From NCBI GenBank assembly GCA_021234155.1, contig JAJEKV010000014.1:21775513-21839512 (forward strand): a stretch of DNA of 64,000 nucleotides. Reading direction: 5' to 3'. Source of the stretch: Isoetes taiwanensis. Lineage: Eukaryota; Streptophyta; Lycopodiopsida; Isoetales; Isoetaceae. Position 1 is the first letter of the stretch. Each line of letters starts with the position of its first letter. The position numbers were made by a program, and so were the translations under genes. This document shows positions 48,401-57,845 of this stretch, piece after piece. A model generated the notes under the pieces. It made no database searches. It had not been told where the DNA came from and saw nothing but the letters and a program-made list of their open reading frames with translations.

Positions 48401-50390
48401 GAATACATCACATGAAGTTGCCACAAAAGAAGCAAGTGGGGAGATAGTATTGCCAGAGGAAAAGAATGGGGATGGCGATATAGATAATTCTAAGATAGAA
48501 TTTCTTTCTAAATTTAAGAAATATGATGCCCTTGATGTTTCAGAAGGAGCAAAGGAAGTTGAGCAAGAGGTGAAGGCATATGGCAAGCCAGACATCAAAG
48601 GCATCTCAGAATCTGTAGGCGGAGACGCTAATAGTGAAGCAGACAGGAATGAAATAGTTTGTAGCACTGAAAACGAGGAGGGTACTCTTACTGCCAAAAA
48701 CACATCATTGCAAGATGGTGAATGCAAGAGAGATATGTCCCCTAAGCAGGAACCTGACGCCAGCAATTCTATCTGGCTAGGCAATGCAGATGCATTGGCT
48801 GGAGATAAACAAGTTGATGAGGATAAATGCAGCCTATCAATATTGAGGAATGAGGCTGTCTTGTCGGCCCCTAGCATGAATGTAAGCTGTTTGGACAATG
48901 CCTCGGAATCAGTGTGTCTTACTGCACAAATGGACACTACTCAGAAGTCTTCTGATGTTTTGCAGCCAGATGCTATTGCTAATCAGCTGACAGGAAGACC
49001 ACTTTTCGATTTCAACAAAAGTATATCTGGAGATGACTCTTTGGATGCTTCCAGTCTTGTTCCCCTAGGTATCTCAGTTTGCACTGCAGCTTCAATTGTA
49101 GTTCCTTCAACCTGTGCACTTACAGCACCAATTGCTGTAGTTGCTTCCACTAATGGAATAATTCCTCCAACAAGCCCTCTTCGGATAAACAAGGATCTTG
49201 GTTGGAAGGGATCTGCTGCAACCAGTGCATTCCGTCCTGCAGAACCACGCCGGACACCTGAACAAGCCTTGGCAGATACTTCAGTGGCAGAAGTTATGAA
49301 TACAAGGGTGAAAGCTCCCCTTGACATTGACCTTAATGTGGTGGATGAAGGAATTTGTGATGATACATTGCCATTTTCAGTTCAATATAATCCCTTATCA
49401 GTTGCCTATCCCAATACAACAAGTCCTCTCAATGTGACAAGTTCTGGACTTTCCTGTAGGCTCGACTTGGATCTGAACCGTGTCGAGGAAAGTGAAGAGC
49501 AGAGTGCATCTTTGAGATCAGATTCAAAGCTTTCCGAAAATGTTTGTTTCACACAATCTTTCAAGTTACCTGGTGTCAATTCCCAGGTTTTACGGGATTT
49601 TGATTTGAATGATGGACCGTTGTTGGAAGACCCAGTGCACGAGGAGTCATTTTTTAAGCATTCGAATCCAAACAGAACTGTGGGGAGTGGAAGCTCTCTA
49701 AATTCCTTTGCACATAGCTCACATATGAGTGCGGAAGGGGTAAGTATGACACCATGGTTTCCTCCTATCTCAGCAGTAGTTCCCCCGTCCACAAAAGGTG
49801 ATCCTTCACCCCCCTTTCCAGTAACCGGAGTAACTGCCACCCGTTCTTTTTTGAACATGGGAGTTGGTAATATGACATCAGTTTCAGGTGATCCATATAA
49901 ACCTGCTGCATCATCGTCTGTAAATGTCACTTATCAAACGCCATCATCTGCATTTCCTTACCCCGGATTTGCATTTGGTTCAGGCTTTCCATTTAATTCC
50001 TCATTTGTTGGTAACTCACCATCGTTTGTCTCATCCATGAGCACACCATACTCGGCTGTGTCATCTGTCAACCCAGGGGTCGTACCAGGCTCACTTGTAA
50101 GGCCTCCTTTTTTGATGAGCATGGCAGATGGGGTTGGTGCTGAGAACAATTGTGCCTGGACAAGACGGAACCTTGACTTGAATGCTGGGCCTGAGCCAGC
50201 AGACAATGATGCAAAGGATGAAATCAACACTTCCAAACAATCCTTTGTCTTGAATGGGCAGTATGGGCTGGAAGATCAGACTAGGGCGTTTCGCCATGTT
50301 GGTGCTACTGTTGGTGCTTTGAAAAGAAAGGAACCTGACAATGGCTGGGATCTATACAGAAATGCATATAAGCCTTCCTCATGGCGCTAA
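45478..50390 (+). CDS. SUO: SUO-like BAH and TFIIS N-terminal domain protein (three exons)
   Basis: Exons 45478-45591, 45891-46259 and 46530-50390, phase 0 with GT/AG ends, give about 1,447 residues. The start MHG matches the Arabidopsis SUO family. Residues ~39-161 are a BAH domain (KIRVGDCALF, VNWLYRPADVKLAKG, EIFYSFHKDEI, WWLTDQDYTD). Residues ~265-415 are a TFIIS N-terminal (LW) helical domain (LVVLLRAL-type core, KSVNNLRGHKN, RKLVDTWKKRV). A long Ser/Glu-rich disordered region follows. Two GW motifs occur, LGWKGSAATSAFRPAEP (~1050) and DNGWDLYRNAYKPSSW at the C-terminus, as in SUO. Four D-L-N motifs lie in the last 400 residues. In Arabidopsis, SUO is linked to miRNA-mediated translational repression; BAH suggests a chromatin contact. 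It is somewhat shorter than the roughly 1,600-residue Arabidopsis protein. No break seen. Confidence 0.93.
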
Positions 50391-52018
50391 TGTATTTTGT
50401 ACAGCATAAGGCAGATGAATATTTTCAAAAGGTTCTGCTTTTACAGTTTTGAAATGTTTTCAATCTAGATTGAAAGAAGAGAGGGTTGCTGAAAGTTTGC
50501 TACCGTTTTTAAATTAACTGCTGGTCTTTATATTTGATGGAAAATCTATTTGTTAAGCCGGCCAGCTTGGGTTGCCAAATCCTCTTTGGCTCACTAGCTG
50601 TCAAAACTGATCCATGGAGTGTGCAATTTACTACGTTATCCTCCATGCATGTATGTCAAAAAGATCTTATGTCAATCTGATCGAGATCTTATGCATGTTT
50701 TGGCTGTATACCCGTTATGGCATTTCTTTTTTTTACCTTCATGTGTGATGCCTTTTGCCCTTTTTAATGCCCCTTAAAGCTGCCTGGGATCTGACCTTAG
50801 CTATATGTGTCTGCCTTGAAGCTGCTGCTCCTGGAAAATCACCAAGTTTTGGTACTCTTGTTTTATTGCATCTTTAATTTCTGCTTGATGCTCATTTGTT
50901 TTCATATGTCCTTGATTCTCCTTTTTGTTTTTTGTGCTGCTGCTTTATTCTTACATTTGATCATTCGGTGTTGATATCTCGGAGTATCTGGGAGATGTTG
51001 ATATGGTGCTGCTACCTACGAGATCTATGGAAATAAAAGTCCAGAAAATGTGTAGGTATTTTTGAATTAGTATGGAGGGAATAATTGTTGTCAGCTATAA
51101 GATCATCACTCCAGAAAATGTGTAGGTATTTTTAAATTAGTATGGAGGGAATAATTGTCAGCTATAAGATTATCACTGGCTTTAGATTATTTCTCCATCA
51201 AGGAGATCCGGTTTACATTATTTCTCCATCAAGGAGATCCGGTTTACATGGCAAAATGAGTATAAATCGTAGTTCACAAGGCAAGAATGCACAACAGAAA
51301 TATAGAGAGGGAGGGGGTTTAGGAAATATTAGGTGCAGCAACTTTTGAGGTCCATCGTTCAAAAATAGCGTTCAAAAATAGGGCTGTCGTTGGCTGCCCA
51401 CCCGACTAGATGGTGTTTGGGTCGGTTTGTTTGCTATCCACCCGACTTGGTGGTCGTCGGCTACCCACCCGACATGGTAGTGTCTTGGATTGCCGTCGTT
51501 GGCTCCCCACTTGATTTGGTGGTGTCGTATGGTGGGCTCGGTCAGTTTGGCTACCCACAAAACTTGGTGGTGGCGTGGATCCCCGTCATTGACTTCCCAC
51601 CCAATCTGGTTGTGTCTTTGGCTCACCCCGAAAAATTTGGCCATCCTTAAAAATTTCTAATAAGGTAAAATTTATTTCAGTTCGGTTGCAAAAAGAATTG
51701 GAAAATAGGCCTAAAAAAAGGTGAAATAATTTTTTATCCTGTTGAGGGAGGCATCTTTCCCAATTGGGTGGGCCGCTAAATTCAAGCCTTGGGGGTTTGT
51801 AGATTGATATTTGTGCATATCAACACTTTGACATTGTGAGGGGCATTAGAGGAGGGCTATGTATATTTTACCATGGTCCAATTGTTGACCATGGTAAAAT
51901 AGCCTAAATTTGTCAATAGTGGCTTAACACAAAATTATTGTCTCAATCTAAAAATTTGAATGAAGTGAGCCAAAAAAAGTGGGTTCAATCTTGAACATTT
52001 AATCTTGATCCACAATAG
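50391..52018. other. 3' flank of SUO-like gene and minisatellite region
   Basis: The first few hundred bases should be the SUO 3' UTR. Two local duplications follow: ccagaaaatgtgtaggtattttt (51039, 51112) and a 32-bp unit ttatttctccatcaaggaga (51188, 51220). A CCCACC/GGTGG minisatellite lies at 51395-51650. Otherwise nothing recognised. Confidence 0.45.
51395..51650. repeat. Minisatellite of ~25-35-bp units (cccacccgacttggtggt)
   Basis: Seven or eight diverged units combine ctacccacccgac and ttggtggt(gt)cgt. Both strands stay open across the array (86 and 90 codons), producing repetitive peptides such as YPPDLVVVGYPPD. This is an effect of the repeat rather than a gene. Confidence 0.75.
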
Positions 52019-52334
52019 AGTATTTGAGTGTTCTTTACTTATTATTTACATATTCTGGAAGACATCATAAAATTCGAAATCTTCTTCCAGATATTCAGGT
52101 TGTATTCAATTGTGCTAATTGGCATATCTGTTATAACTATGTGCCGATTTCATTGTACAACTGTAGGAAGCTCTCTCGCATATTTCAGGTGAGCAGGATA
52201 ATCTTACACAAGAAATGGCCTCTCGTGGGATGAGCGTAGTTTACGACCTTAGCAATGACATTACGAAAGAAGAACTCATTAAAGGTCTAGTTGGGACGCT
52301 TTCTGATACAGCGAAAAGGAAGCGGGCAGTGAAG
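52019..52334 (+). pseudogene. ECM29: Two-exon fragment of proteasome adaptor ECM29
   Basis: Exon 1 (about 52019-52098) reads LLFTYSGRHHKIRNLLPDIQ and ends at a GT donor. Exon 2 (52167-52334, acceptor ctgtag) reads EALSHISGEQDNLTQEMASR, then SVVYDLSNDITKEEL, then TLSDTAKRKRAVK, and ends at donor aag/gtttgc. Both junctions are phase 0 and restore the HEAT-repeat sequence conserved in plant ECM29 (known pattern: DQ.ELTQELAS.G...VYELGD and TGT.KRKRA.K). ECM29 is a ~1,800-residue HEAT-repeat protein that tethers and remodels 26S proteasomes. No other ECM29 exons are in the window, although the ends are clean. This is either a captured or duplicated fragment, or part of a gene whose other exons lie beyond very long, TE-filled introns. 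Confidence 0.75.
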
Positions 52335-52908
52335 GTTTGCAAACTTTGTCTCATTGTTATAATTTCCTCATATGTGGGATGCCATGTACAATGATTTAAT
52401 GTGCCGTATTAATACATTGTTATAATATAGATTTATATATAATGTAGGTGTGCATGGGTCCAAAAAATTTTTGGGCCCCTTTGGGGCCTAGGAGTAGTTT
52501 TGTATAACACGAGCTCCATACTTAGAAAATGTTACAATGGAACTACATGGAAAATGGATCATGGGATATGAAATAATATTAATACATCAATGAACATGGG
52601 ATAACATATGTTGTAGAACACAAGAAAGTGTAAATATCCCTAGTTGAGCACACCTTCTTCTCTGATAGCTTGCCTTGCAGTTTCAAATGCCTTAAAAATA
52701 TACCATGGCCTCCCAGCCATTGAAATATGTTTAGAGTCGAAGGCAACTTTGTAGCAAGTAATAAAATGAACAAATAAAGGAAAGCAATAACACATCATGA
52801 TTTGTTTTGGTGTGTTATGGGAGAAGTTGTGTTGTTGGGTTTAGGAAAAAATAAAAAAACAAAAAACAAGTGGCAACAGCCCATAAGGTTCCCAAAATAT
52901 AGTTGGAG
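52335..52908. other. Non-coding stretch before the complete pogo element
   Basis: Contains a nested palindrome, aaaaaattttt followed by ggcccctttggggcc, at 52462-52488. Nothing else recognised. Confidence 0.5.
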
Positions 52909-52910
52909 TA

Positions 52911-52924
52911 GGGTATGGTCAGCC
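52911..52924 (+). repeat. Left terminal inverted repeat of pogo copy 2
   Basis: GGGTATGGTCAGCC, preceded by TA. It matches the reverse complement of 57833-57845 except for one extra base. Confidence 0.85.
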
Positions 52925-53505
52925 TTTGTCGTGGATCCCCCTCGAGCACCATCAACCCCCTTCTCGACGCGACATCGCCCTGTTGCATGCCATGGTGGCC
53001 CTCTACCGTGTGTTGGACTCTCGTCATCACCACGTGTGTAGCCCGTGGACGTTATGTGCACGTCCTGAATCCGTTATGGCCTGGACGTCATGCGTCAGCC
53101 ATGTGTCCCGGTGTCGTGCATATGGTACCGTGCATCGGGACAAAGCTTCGCTGATCGTCAACACAGATTACCGGTTAATGCGTGCGGTTGTTGACCATCG
53201 GCGTGCAATAGAGCTCCGCTAAGCGTGAAGCCCTGCTACCCGGTGTCGTGTAATTGTTGTCCACAATTGTGGAACAGTTCTGCCCACTCGTGGCTGTGTC
53301 TAAGAGTCATATCGATTCGAAATTAGAATTCAATGCCCCTTGCTCGAATTCGCGCCCATTCCATAGCACTCGATTACCGAAATCCAATTTGAAATCCAAT
53401 TTGAAAATCAAGCTCCCGCTATGGCTGCTATCAGAATAAAAGCCAATTCCATCTTCCAAATTTCAAGCTTATCGATATCAGGTCTTGAGGAGGACGATAA
53501 TAGAC

Positions 53506-55251
53506 ATGGTTTCCACAAGAGGTCGGAGAGGAGACGATGGTGAAGCAAGTAACAGGGTACCTACATCAAGGAAAAGAGTTACTGCTCCAAGGAGGAAGCG
53601 TCGGACACCACAGATCAGTGCTGCATCTCCCACAATGCCAAGGAGGCCAAGCAAACGAGGGCAGTGGACTGAAGATCAAATGGCAGACATCTTGGATGAG
53701 GTAAGTGAGTATGGTATATCTGTTAGAGAGGCATCTAGAAGGTCTGGAATCCCAGAATCAACAATAAGGGACTGGCTGTATGGCTGTATAACTCACAAAC
53801 AGACTGGCAATCCACAAATCCTGACGACTCTACAAGAGGAAGAGTTAGTCAATTGGGCACTCTCCAGGGCCGAGCAGGGAATGGGGGTTACACTCTCAGC
53901 TGTCAAGGAAAGGGCAGCACAGATGGCTATGGAGGGGGGCAACTCAGAATCTCCCCGGGTTCCCGGGAGTAAATGGTGGAAGCTGTTCAAACAAAGGCAT
54001 CCAGAGGTTACACTAAGAAGTGCAGAGACACTAGATGTCGCTCGGGCGCGTGCTATGACACAAGAGAATCTGGATAACTTTTATACTGGTCTGAGACAAA
54101 TCTATGACGAGTTCAATTTCCTGGCCTCTAGGATCTGGAATGCCGATGAGACTGGCATCCAAGCTGGTAAGGTGAAGGGCATGAAGATTATAGGAAGGAA
54201 AGGGGAGCATAGGGTCAATGAGGTGGTCATGAACAATAGGGAGTGGGTGACCATTCTGGTATGTGTAAATGCTGAAGGGTTTAAGTCACCTAATTTGTAT
54301 ATATTTAAGGGTACACGGATGAGGCAAGATTTCATTGCCAGATGTGAGGAAGGGGCAATTCAAGCTGTGCAGCCCTCGGCCTGGATGACTACAGAATTGT
54401 TCAAGTCTTGGTTGTCACATTTTGTTGCTAGGGTTCCTGGTGGAGTATCTCCAACAAGGCCACATCTGATATTATTGGATGGCCATGGCAGCCATGTGGA
54501 GCTGGAAGTGATTTTGGCAGCTAAGGAAATGGGCATACATTTTGCCCTACTTCCATCACACACATCACATAGGTTACAACCATTGGATGTTGCATGCTTT
54601 GCACCATTCAAGGCAGCTTTCAAGAGATTGAGATCTTCTTACATGGTTAGCAAAGGGAGGACTGAACCGAAGAGGGAGGACATTGCAGAGCTCATTTCAC
54701 AAGCCATTGATTCAGGGCTGACACCTAGCAACATCAAGGCAGGGTTTAGAGCAACTGGGATTTGGCCATTCAACTCGGACAAGGTTAAGCCAGGCCAGGA
54801 AAGTGGCAGGTTTAGAAGAGTGCCCATGGAGCAGATTATCCAAAGTGTAGGCCAGGAAAATGCAGCCAACTTGGAGGAGGAGGAATTGCAGCAATTCAAC
54901 ATGGCTGACTTGCAAACATTATGGGAGGCACCATGCCCTGCTGGTGAGCATGGTGGCCAAGAGCCTACTGGAGTGCATCAACATGTAGTTGACAATGTGG
55001 ACAATGAAAGACATGATGTGCATCCATCTAACCGAGAAGATGCACCAGATGGGGAACATCAGGCCATTGATTTGACCTTAAGACCCTCACAGCAACATGT
55101 GGTTCCACCTGGTGACATGGGAACAACACATGCATGTGTGCAGCTCCCTACAGAAGTGAGGACATCACAGGCCTGCATGCTAATCTCAATCCTCGAGGGC
55201 AAGGAATCGGGGTGTAGTCCCAGACCTAAGTGGGAGGGTGCATATCTCTAG
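53506..55251 (+). CDS. Pogo/Tigger-type DDD transposase
   Basis: 581 residues from the ATG at 53506. I prefer this start because the same ATGGTTTC context is kept in copy 1; an in-frame upstream start at 53485 is also open. After a basic N-terminus, residues ~44-90 form a Psq/CENP-B-type helix-turn-helix (RGQWTEDQMADILDEVSEYG, REASRRSGIPESTIRDWLYG). A CENP-B second DNA-binding helix follows (GSKWWKLFKQRHPEVTLR). The DDE_1 catalytic domain has Asp214 (NADETGI), Asp325 (LLLDGHGSH) and Asp361 (HRLQPLDVACFAPFK), all in their family contexts. It cuts and pastes the element between TA dinucleotides. It ends with PFNSDKVKPG and an acidic tail. No break is visible. The stop lies 2 bases ahead of the next ORF's ATG. 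Confidence 0.93.
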   Translation: MVSTRGRRGDDGEASNRVPTSRKRVTAPRRKRRTPQISAASPTMPRRPSKRGQWTEDQMADILDEVSEYGISVREASRRSGIPESTIRDWLYGCITHKQTGNPQILTTLQEEELVNWALSRAEQGMGVTLSAVKERAAQMAMEGGNSESPRVPGSKWWKLFKQRHPEVTLRSAETLDVARARAMTQENLDNFYTGLRQIYDEFNFLASRIWNADETGIQAGKVKGMKIIGRKGEHRVNEVVMNNREWVTILVCVNAEGFKSPNLYIFKGTRMRQDFIARCEEGAIQAVQPSAWMTTELFKSWLSHFVARVPGGVSPTRPHLILLDGHGSHVELEVILAAKEMGIHFALLPSHTSHRLQPLDVACFAPFKAAFKRLRSSYMVSKGRTEPKREDIAELISQAIDSGLTPSNIKAGFRATGIWPFNSDKVKPGQESGRFRRVPMEQIIQSVGQENAANLEEEELQQFNMADLQTLWEAPCPAGEHGGQEPTGVHQHVVDNVDNERHDVHPSNREDAPDGEHQAIDLTLRPSQQHVVPPGDMGTTHACVQLPTEVRTSQACMLISILEGKESGCSPRPKWEGAYL

Positions 55252-55253
55252 TG

Positions 55254-55829
55254 ATGGCTTCTGTGAGGCCTTGGCTGCTGAAAGGTCTAGGAGCTGAGGC
55301 GGCAAGACTAAAGAATGAGCAAGTTGCAACCAGAAAACTTGAAACTGCTAGAAGGAAATTGGAAAGACAGGAGGCAGCCAGGAGAGCTCAGCAGAATAGG
55401 GAAGAGAGGGAAAATAGGAAGAAGGCTGATGCAGAATTTGAGGCCTCTACTGCTAGACTTAGGGCACTAATGTACCCCAGGGGCATCTCAAGAGTTGCAG
55501 CAGTCTTCAGCTTTCAAAGACCAATGAGTGATGAGGTGAGGAGCAAAAGGTTGGAGGTTAGAAACAGAATGAGGACACGGCAAGGGTTGAGTCCAATCAG
55601 GGATCCAATATTGAGAACATCATTCAACATGGACCCCGGACTTCAGCAAGTTAGTGGATTGACCACACCAGTTACTAGTGATCATGCAGGTGACCATGAT
55701 AGTGAAGATGAAGTGAATGTTATGTGCAGCCTGGAAGATACTCACCGTGCTTTCGAGATGTTGGTGGTGTGCGGGGATGTTAGCATAGAAGGATTCACGC
55801 CTCTCGGTGGGACCCCCAAACTCAATTAG
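55254..55829 (+). CDS. Pogo ORF2: Arg/Glu-rich coiled-coil protein
   Basis: 191 residues starting MASVRPWLLKG, whose ATG is 2 bases after the transposase stop. Residues ~15-70 are a charged coiled coil (ETARRKLERQEAARRAQQNR). A region with FSFQRPMSDEVRSKRLEVRN and a short acidic part (HDSEDEVNV) follow. It may be the original C-terminus of the transposase, separated by a frameshift or joined by splicing. Some plant pogo-like transposases end in a similar charged helical tail. It may also be a separate protein. I know no function. Confidence 0.55.
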   Translation: MASVRPWLLKGLGAEAARLKNEQVATRKLETARRKLERQEAARRAQQNREERENRKKADAEFEASTARLRALMYPRGISRVAAVFSFQRPMSDEVRSKRLEVRNRMRTRQGLSPIRDPILRTSFNMDPGLQQVSGLTTPVTSDHAGDHDSEDEVNVMCSLEDTHRAFEMLVVCGDVSIEGFTPLGGTPKLN

Positions 55830-55917
55830 TACAATCAGGTTACCATTGAAGACCTGGGACTTGGTCAACAGGGAGGGAGAGTCACAGCAAAACGCAGGTA
55901 TTGGTCCTGGGAATTCC

Positions 55918-56288
55918 ATGAGGTTGGATACGGAAGGTTGGGTCAATTATGCAGCAGCACACTCTGGACCCCAGCATGACGGGGATAAGGCCATAGACAA
56001 AGCTAGGATCATTCGAGAAATGGTCGAAATAGGCGTGGAAAAGGACATCATCTCTCGGGCCAAAGGAATGGATGTGGAGTTTGCAAAGACCTGGAGGGCA
56101 AATATGTCTGAAGGGTCGGTACCAATACCAAGATTCGAAGAGGGCAGCACTTTCACCAACCAGGTGTGTTAAGTCTACTAACATCTAAGAGAACTTGCAT
56201 TTCTGATACAATACTAACATCTAACATTTGCACATGGCAGGAAGCTGAAGACAGTGACGAGACCATAGATGAGACCTTAGACCACTAA
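55918..56288 (+). CDS. Pogo ORF3: spliced small protein with acidic tail
   Basis: Exon 1 is 55918-56163 (ATG of MRLDTEGWVNY) and exon 2 is 56241-56288, with donor CAG/GTGTGT and acceptor GGCAG/GAAGC, phase 0. The joined product is about 97 residues with AIDKARIIREMVEIGVEKD in the middle. It ends in an acidic run, EAEDSDETIDETLDH, just before TAA. The frame is open upstream to 55807, so it may be a downstream exon of ORF2. An AATAAA lies at 56476. No family recognised. Confidence 0.45.
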
Positions 56289-56698
56289 GGTAGCAGCACT
56301 TGTAGCAGCAACACAACATTAAATATGAAAGCAAATATTCTTTGCATTGTATATTTACGTTTGATAAATTGGTATAACCTTAAGATCACTTCTCATGGCA
56401 TATAATACAGCAAACATTGGTCTTCAAATGAAGGGGATCTTGAGCCCAATTTGGAAAGTTTTGTTGCATTTGTAAATAAAAACTGTGTTAAGACAATAAC
56501 TCAAGTACTGTGTTAAGACAATCACTCGTATTCATTTCAAAAAGCCCGAGGGCTGATACAAAAGTTGGCCCTTAGGCACATCACAAAAATCCATGACCCG
56601 TAGGTCACATTGTACATCAAAACATAATCAGCCAAAAAAGAGGAGGTGAAGGTGTTGAGGTCGTCCAGTGGAGCCATTGCAGACAAGGCTGGAAGCAA

Positions 56699-57052
56699 TC
56701 AATGATCAATTGGGCTCTGAAATAGAACACAGTCATCCTCACTAACCACAATCTGGCAGTGGATGAGGTCAGTCTCATTGCGCGCCCTTTCGACTTGGGT
56801 TGCTATCTCAGGAGATACCTCAACATGGAGGGTTGATGCTATAACACGGGTAACCTCTGCTGGTGTGACGAGGCAGTTACGAATTGTGAAGAAGATCGGA
56901 GTTGTTGAAGTCGTGGATGAACTGGGACTGGGAACATTACTCTGCGGTGGCCTCGGACGTTTGCTAGGAGACGGGTCCCCTCTCCTGCCGGACCTTGCAG
57001 TGTCCCAGGTCGGGCCGCATCCAGGAAAACTTGTGCGACGTGCTTGATCCAT
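56699..57052 (-). CDS. Pogo antisense ORF: 117-residue protein convergent to the transposase
   Basis: Minus strand, ATG at 57052 (MDQARRTSFPGCG), stop at 56699. The N-terminal half is basic and rich in Pro and Ser (RGDPSPSKRPRPP). The C-terminal half looks folded: FFTIRNCLVTPAEVTRVIAS, then IATQVERARNETDL, then IVVSEDDCVLF. An intron is likely just upstream: donor CACAG/GTAAGC near 57141 and acceptor TTGGCAG/CGGAG near 57066. The spliced frame stays open into an upstream exon reaching ~57325 that has no ATG, so that exon is probably 5' UTR. The gene faces the transposase tail to tail inside the same TIRs. I do not recognise the family. Confidence 0.55.
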   Translation of the reverse strand: MDQARRTSFPGCGPTWDTARSGRRGDPSPSKRPRPPQSNVPSPSSSTTSTTPIFFTIRNCLVTPAEVTRVIASTLHVEVSPEIATQVERARNETDLIHCQIVVSEDDCVLFQSPIDH

Positions 57053-57832
57053 GTTCTCCGCTGCCAATGCAAGAAAAACATGTTTAAATTAAACCAGAAA
57101 CATCCAAATTATGCTGAAGAGGTAGCAGAGCCGGCGCTTACCTGTGCTGGTTCGATGGAGCTGATGAAGAATACCGAGAATGTCGCTGCGAGAAAACGAA
57201 CTCAGAATTTCAAGAACGAATGGAATGATGGGTCTGGCGCGAACTGAGCAAGCCAGATATCCAAAAAGCTTCGCTTTAATGACCAATTCCTGCCACTGCA
57301 GCCGGAGCAGAGTCGGTCCGGGCAATTTAGAGGCGAATCGATACGAGAATTAGGAAGGGTTTAAGGATTGAGGCTGGAAAATCGTCGAAGGTGGGCCAGT
57401 TTGGGGACGGAATCCGTTACCCTAGGGCACGATAGCTAGCAACCGTGAGGGTGTAGGGGGCCTCGGGTATGGCGAAAAGGAGGTAATCGTAGGCCACTCA
57501 TTGATGCACCGCCCCCCGTTCGCGGGAGACTGGCAGACGTACGTAGTCTTAAGTGCCATGTCAGTTGGCACACTCAGCATCATAGCGGGTCCGTAGGTCT
57601 GGCGACGGCAGGCCTCGTTTACACGCGAATGAGGCCATCGAATTAACGACGGGGGAGCCTAGACCCCCCCCTACTCAAGATGCCATAACTTCTAAACCTT
57701 AGCGATTTTAGGAAAAATTTATTCTGCAAAGTTGTTGTCCAGGTCATTAGGTACCCAAAACACCCGGCGGCCGACAAAGCGCGCAATTGTATCTCGACCT
57801 ACACTTGTTTGCCTCTTAAGTGCGTGAAACAT

Positions 57833-57845
57833 GGCGACCATACCC
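57833..57845 (-). repeat. Right terminal inverted repeat of pogo copy 2
   Basis: GGCGACCATACCC followed by TA. Its complement GGGTATGGTCGCC is identical to the left end of copy 1 at 27159-27171. Confidence 0.88.

Larger units (their letters stand above)
52911..57845 (+). mobile_element. Complete pogo-like (Tc1/mariner superfamily) transposon, copy 2
   Basis: The left end GGGTATGGTCAGCC (52911) and right end GGCGACCATACCC (to 57845) are inverted repeats. Allowing one gap, 13 bases match. The element is flanked by TA on both sides (52909-52910 and 57846-57847), the duplication expected for this superfamily. Copy 1 at 27159 begins with the same 10 bases after TA, confirming the boundary independently. 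Inside are an intact transposase and up to three other ORFs, including one on the opposite strand. At 4,935 bp it is larger than a typical one-gene pogo element. Intact ends and an intact triad suggest recent activity. Confidence 0.9.

Noticed and set aside
48320-48937. 205-codon minus-strand ORF and other long antisense ORFs across 46673-50297
   Set aside because: Antisense shadows of the SUO-like exon 3. The sense strand carries conserved domains and motifs.
54639-54902. Minus-strand ORFs inside the pogo transposase
   Set aside because: Shadows of an intact, domain-bearing sense frame.
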